Positions 60,149 through 64,000 of a DNA stretch of 64,000 nt are shown in pieces. The position numbers and the translations under genes are program-made. The stretch lies in NCBI GenBank assembly GCA_017694845.1, contig JADIMI010000067.1, positions 1 through 64,000 of the forward strand, read 5' to 3'. Under the pieces are notes generated by a model, which saw only the letters and a list, made by a program, of their open reading frames with translations, made no database searches and had not been told where the DNA came from. The DNA comes from Candidatus Cryptobacteroides intestinavium (lineage in GTDB: Bacteria; Bacteroidota; Bacteroidia; Bacteroidales; UBA932). Within the stretch, counting starts at the first letter, position 1. Each line of letters starts with the position of its first letter.

Positions 60149-61822
60149 TCACTCGGCCAGTACGGATCTGGCTTTGTCCAGGGCCGGTGATGCGCCTTCT
60201 GCAGTCAGGGTCTCGAAATCAAAACATTCCAAGGCTTCATCAAGACGGGAGAGTTTCTCCGTGTTTCCGGAAGCCTTCCATTCCTCCATAAGCATCCTTG
60301 CCTTCTCGCAGTCCTGGACGCCTTCTATGAGTTTCTCCATCCGGATACTGCTGCGGCCTTCAGGATAGACCATAAAGCAATCCCCTGCAGGCCACTGACG
60401 GAACCGTCCATCCGCCAGAGGGTCCTCCGTCCAGCTGTTGTATGCCCATCTCAGGTAGCCGTCGCAGCCGGCGGCGAGAGCACGCCACATCAGCCACGCT
60501 GATTCGTCCGGAGGAGAGACGAGGAACATATTAGGGTAGGCTTCCGCACAGCATGTATATATGGTGGTGACCTTTCCCTCATTATGCCTGCGTTCAAGCA
60601 CCTCATCAGGGTAGGATGCCCTGAAGGCTATGCACAGGTCATAGAGTTCCTTCTCTATTTCGGGATGATAGTTCCCTGCCAGGGAGACCTTGAAATCCGG
60701 CTCCACCGCCCTGATCACATCGAGAGCGGCCTGCATCGCATCGAGAGGCCTCTCATCCATCGCTATCATTGTCTTGTCGAACCAGCCCCTGTCCCTGAGG
60801 TGACGGGCGAAATCAGCAATGAACTGGCTCCAGTAGATCCTGTACGCAGAACTTCCCGGTGCAGCCTCGACATACTCCATCCTGCCGGTAGCCCCGTCTA
60901 TATAGTCGAATCTCAAGGCCCACGGGATCATCGAATAGCAGTTTATCTGTCCGTCAATCCCTACCTCTTCCATAAATTCCACCCATCTGTCAAATACGGT
61001 ATAGTCATAGCTCCAGCTGCCATCGGCATTGCGCGTCTTGGTGACCATAGAACCGAACGGATCATAGGTCTGTCCGTTCCACGGCCTGTCAAGGATAGTC
61101 GCGGTGACCGACTTCTGCCCGGCATCCGCGAGGATCTTCATTACAGGTCTCATCAGATCGAAATGCTCCTTGCTCCACAGTTCCACATTATGGTACCGGG
61201 CCACAGAATACGGATTCTGCCACAGGTCAAGGTGGAACTTCCAGTCTGACGGCTCGGGAAGGGCCCTGTCGGAGACTTCCAGCTGGAACGGGATGGAACA
61301 CCTGCTGAAATTATCACCTGAAACGACAAGTCTGCCTGTATACATTCCGGGGGCGGCATCCGAAGGAACTCTGACCGAGACCCATACGGGCTGGACAGTA
61401 TTGGCCGGCACATCCTTGGACTCCACGATATCGATGATGTCGGCAACCATCAGGGAATCATACTGGCCGGGCTTCCTGAAACCGCACTGCCCGTACACCT
61501 CCGGATCAAGCACATCAGCCATCACATATCCCACGAAACTTGCATCGGCGGCATCCTCCGGCATTCTGTAGCCGCCGCAGCGCAGACCGGTCACCTTGAC
61601 CTCCACACCTTCAAGATCCACTTCCGAAATGAGAAAAGCCTGTGCGTTCGCCTTCTCCCCTTTCCAGACAGGATATTTGAAAGGAGTCTTCTCCGCGACC
61701 ATATCAACGGCATCTATGGAATATCTGTCAGCAGTGTCCCCCCATACAAGAGACACATCTGCATCAGTGCAGGACACAGCGACAATGAGTGCCGCAGCCG
61801 ATAATATCATTAAATGTTTCAT
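60149..61822 (-). CDS. GH123-like (DUF4091) glycoside hydrolase, lipoprotein
   Basis: 557 residues with lipobox (IVAVSC, Cys18). A beta-sandwich (about 25-190; PVWVSVRVPSDAAPGMYTG) is followed by a TIM-barrel-like catalytic part (about 195-480): LDLWQNPYSVARYHNVELWS, MIAMDERP with the D356-E357 pair and WMWRALAAGCDGYLRWAYNSW near the end. GH123 was formerly DUF4091; its known members are beta-N-acetylgalactosaminidases acting by a substrate-assisted mechanism in which an Asp-Glu pair takes part. This gene is more distant than the characterised ones, so GalNAc is a good guess only. It heads downstream of the GH109-like gene. Confidence 0.8.
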   Translation of the reverse strand: MKHLMILSAAALIVAVSCTDADVSLVWGDTADRYSIDAVDMVAEKTPFKYPVWKGEKANAQAFLISEVDLEGVEVKVTGLRCGGYRMPEDAADASFVGYVMADVLDPEVYGQCGFRKPGQYDSLMVADIIDIVESKDVPANTVQPVWVSVRVPSDAAPGMYTGRLVVSGDNFSRCSIPFQLEVSDRALPEPSDWKFHLDLWQNPYSVARYHNVELWSKEHFDLMRPVMKILADAGQKSVTATILDRPWNGQTYDPFGSMVTKTRNADGSWSYDYTVFDRWVEFMEEVGIDGQINCYSMIPWALRFDYIDGATGRMEYVEAAPGSSAYRIYWSQFIADFARHLRDRGWFDKTMIAMDERPLDAMQAALDVIRAVEPDFKVSLAGNYHPEIEKELYDLCIAFRASYPDEVLERRHNEGKVTTIYTCCAEAYPNMFLVSPPDESAWLMWRALAAGCDGYLRWAYNSWTEDPLADGRFRQWPAGDCFMVYPEGRSSIRMEKLIEGVQDCEKARMLMEEWKASGNTEKLSRLDEALECFDFETLTAEGASPALDKARSVLAE

Positions 61823-61867
61823 TGGTGTATAAATTATCTTATTGCATCGTTATCCATTCCTGAGCCA

Positions 61868-63274
61868 TCACTCCGCCTCATCCACGGTGGCGTGCCTGTA
61901 GCCCTTGATCCTGTTCCAGTCACCTCTTGTAAAGTCCGGAAACTCGACAGGCATATTGCCGTTCTCGATCGAGACTGCCGAAAGATTCCCTATGCATGAC
62001 CATTCCGCTGCATCATAGACATCCTGGTCAAGAGGAAGACCGTTCCTGAGACAGTACACCAGCCTGTAATCCATTATGAAATCCATTCCGCCGTGTCCGC
62101 CGACCTCCTTTGCAAGTTCCTCGATGTCCTTTACTACAGGATGCTTGTACTTCTCCATCAGCGGCTTCATAATATACTCGGGTACAAATGAATGCTGGTT
62201 CAGATCCTCAAGATCGGGAATTGCATCCTCATCCTGGTTGTCCGGTCTGAATGCAAACCCTTCCACAGGATATTTGTTGGCGAATCCCTCCGTACCGGTC
62301 ACCTGATACTCCCTGCTGTACGGGCGTGGAGTATATACATTGTGCTGAAGCAGTATCGACCTTCCCCTTGCTGTCTGTATCAGAGTGACAGTATGGTCTC
62401 CGTTCGCAAAGGTGTCTGCATTCATCAGCCTTCTGGCCGTGGCGGCCCCGTTGATAGAACGCGTATCCATAGACACCAGCCTCGTCATCCTGTCACCCCT
62501 GTGTATATCCAGCAGCTGACAGGCCGGACCGAGACCGTGGGTAGCATACACATCCCCCCTATGGCTCTGGTTGAAATCGAGCCTCCAGTTGTCATAATAC
62601 TGATCCCAGAATTCATCCAGATTATGGATATATCCGCCTTCCACGTGCTGTATCTCTCCGAAAAGCCCGTGCTGCGCCATATTGAGAGTTGTCATCTCGA
62701 AGAAATCATACACGCAGTTCTCCAGCATCATACAATGACGCTGTGTCTGCTCCGCCACATCCACGAGCTGCCAGCACTCCTCAAGGGAGGTCGCGGCAGG
62801 CACCTCCACCGCCACATGCTTCCCGTGCCGCATGGCATAGACAGCCATCGGCACGTGCATCTGCCAGCCTGTACAGATATATACAAGATCTATGTCATCC
62901 CTTTCGCAGAGAGCCTTCCATCCATCTTCGCCACTGTACGCGGCAGCTTCGGGCAGGCCTTTGTCCGTCAGAAGCTTCTGGGCGGAATCGACCCTGTCAG
63001 GGACAAGATCGCAGAGAGCCTTTATCTCCACGCCATCCAGATATGTGAATCTCTCGACAGCCCCGGGCCCGCGCATACCGAGACCTATGAAACCGACCCT
63101 CACCGTCTCCATCGGCTCCGTCCTCAGGCCGAGCACCGACTTCTGCCCCTCTGCACGCTCCGGCACATCAAATACAATAGTTCCATCGACTATCTTATAG
63201 CCCTCTTCATTTGCGCCGCACGCCGACAGCAGCGAAACGGCAGCGGCCAGCAGAATAAATAACTGGAATCTCAT
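61868..63274 (-). CDS. GH109-like Gfo/Idh/MocA-family lipoprotein
   Basis: 468 residues from MRFQLFILLAAAVSLLSAC (Cys19); the ATG at 63292 adds 6 residues before the signal peptide. A Rossmann domain (VGFIGLGMRGPGAVERF at about 60-76) is followed by the typical C-terminal part KEVGGHGGMDFIMDYRLVYCLRNGLPLDQDVYD and FPDFTRGDWNR, the signatures of GH109 alpha-N-acetylgalactosaminidases. These use NAD bound tightly, in an oxidation-elimination mechanism. A lipoprotein signal instead of the Tat signal is a small oddity, since NAD is usually loaded in the cytoplasm. It lies between the GH123-like and the nucleoside hydrolase genes. Confidence 0.85.
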   Translation of the reverse strand: MRFQLFILLAAAVSLLSACGANEEGYKIVDGTIVFDVPERAEGQKSVLGLRTEPMETVRVGFIGLGMRGPGAVERFTYLDGVEIKALCDLVPDRVDSAQKLLTDKGLPEAAAYSGEDGWKALCERDDIDLVYICTGWQMHVPMAVYAMRHGKHVAVEVPAATSLEECWQLVDVAEQTQRHCMMLENCVYDFFEMTTLNMAQHGLFGEIQHVEGGYIHNLDEFWDQYYDNWRLDFNQSHRGDVYATHGLGPACQLLDIHRGDRMTRLVSMDTRSINGAATARRLMNADTFANGDHTVTLIQTARGRSILLQHNVYTPRPYSREYQVTGTEGFANKYPVEGFAFRPDNQDEDAIPDLEDLNQHSFVPEYIMKPLMEKYKHPVVKDIEELAKEVGGHGGMDFIMDYRLVYCLRNGLPLDQDVYDAAEWSCIGNLSAVSIENGNMPVEFPDFTRGDWNRIKGYRHATVDEAE

Positions 63275-63312
63275 TATGTTATAGTTTTGCATTAATTACG
63301 TGTCCTGTCCGG

Positions 63313-64000
63313 TCAACGGCGATATCTTGCCGGCTCCGAAGTAATCAAGGATACAATATGCGTCTTGATATTCTCCGCCTGCTGCGGAGTCACGGACAGA
63401 TAAGCCCTGTCCCCGTTCCCTTCCTTGAAGATGGTGCCGCCGGAATCCGTCACAGTTATCGAGCCCCGAGGAGACACAGTGAAATATTCCGGTCCTCCTT
63501 CCACCGCAGCCAGGACCGCCGTCAGATCCCAGATCTCCCTGTCATACGGCATCTGCGAAAAGGCCTTGTATGCCTCCACTGCAGGATGAGGACCTGCCCA
63601 GGCGAAACCATTCTCGATACTCGATGCAGGAAACTTTATCTGTGCCCCGAGTTCAAAAGGAGATGTGACCAGAGGTGTCGGCCATTCGGAAAAGACTTTC
63701 TTTGCCGCAGGGATATCTATCACTACATTATACTCTGTAAAAGTCGAATCGGACATATTGCCCGCCATTGTATAGAGCATCCTTACCTTCTTCGCCACAA
63801 GTTCTTTACCGGACAGGGAGGAATATTCATCCGCGCCCGAATCCAGAAGCCTGGCGAGATTGGTGGAGAATCCGACAGATATTATTGTCACCGAACCATC
63901 TTCAGCCTCAGACAGCACCTTTCTGTACAGGTCTACGGATTCCGGATAATCCCCGTATCCGGAACGGGACCTGGCGAACAGCGGCTCTCCTTTATCATCC
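63313..64000 (-). CDS. Nucleoside hydrolase (IUNH) family protein, 5' end outside the window
   Basis: The frame runs from stop 63313 to the window edge without a convincing start; about 228 residues are visible, the C-terminal part of a protein of about 320-340. VTIISVGFSTNLARLL and FTEYNVVIDIPAAKKVFSEWPTPL match the middle of inosine-uridine-type nucleoside hydrolases, and PYDREIWDLTAVLAAVEG the region with the late catalytic Asp. The enzyme splits nucleosides into base and ribose, though in Bacteroidetes many members of unknown substrate lie near glycan loci. Its neighbours, GH109-like and GH123-like genes, follow with gaps below 50 bp, so the three are probably one operon. Confidence 0.75.
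   Translation of the reverse strand, partial: DDKGEPLFARSRSGYGDYPESVDLYRKVLSEAEDGSVTIISVGFSTNLARLLDSGADEYSSLSGKELVAKKVRMLYTMAGNMSDSTFTEYNVVIDIPAAKKVFSEWPTPLVTSPFELGAQIKFPASSIENGFAWAGPHPAVEAYKAFSQMPYDREIWDLTAVLAAVEGGPEYFTVSPRGSITVTDSGGTIFKEGNGDRAYLSVTPQQAENIKTHIVSLITSEPARYRR

Noticed and set aside
62192..63262. Plus-strand open frame of 356 codons
   Set aside because: Antisense to the GH109-like gene, no recognisable domain or start signal.

Overview
The window is chromosomal DNA of a Bacteroidales bacterium, probably from the gut. The evidence is a Bacteroidetes-type division/cell-wall (dcw) cluster without murF or ddl, two SusC/SusD pairs, a hybrid two-component regulator, many lipoproteins with a Cys lipobox, and promoters of the Bacteroidetes type (TTG, 19 bp, TAnnTTTG). 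Genus cannot be fixed from the sequence; an Alistipes/Rikenellaceae-like organism would fit but is a guess. No rRNA, transposase, integrase, phage gene or CRISPR array was seen.

Layout. 1-4262: the end of an EamA-type transporter, an initiator tRNA with its own promoter and terminator, a repeat-filled gap (500-1134), a family-2-like glycosyltransferase, a PAP2 phosphatase and an M23 peptidase lipoprotein. 4438-20053: the dcw cluster mraZ-rsmH-ftsL-ftsI-murE-mraY-murD-ftsW-murG-murC-ftsQ-ftsA-ftsZ, all on the plus strand and tightly packed, followed by gltX and rpiB.

22291-42295 (plus strand): polysaccharide utilization locus 1 (PUL1). It holds a phosphodiester-glycosidase-like lipoprotein, a GH88 unsaturated glucuronyl hydrolase, SusC, SusD, two surface lipoproteins, two heparinase II/III-like lyases, an unassigned alpha/alpha-fold lipoprotein and an HTCS regulator. 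Lyases plus GH88 predict breakdown of a uronic-acid polymer; no sulfatase is present. A perfect tandem 21-bp direct repeat in front of the locus is a candidate HTCS binding site. truB follows.

43236-44271: a gene-free kilobase made of short repeats. One part (43594-43969) is an inverted copy, module for module, of the array at 595-985 near the tRNA.

44272-59280 (minus strand): PUL2, an apparent alpha-mannan/mannose operon read from 59280 downward: mannose-6-phosphate isomerase, ROK kinase, SusC, SusD, SusE-like protein, two GH76, a GH92 and an MFS sugar transporter. It diverges from a GntR/UTRA regulator (59397-60128), with a perfect 17-bp palindrome at the promoter. The GH92 appears to carry Gln where the family has its general-acid Glu. 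60149-64000 (minus strand): a GH123-like enzyme, a GH109-like oxidoreductase-fold lipoprotein and a truncated nucleoside hydrolase.
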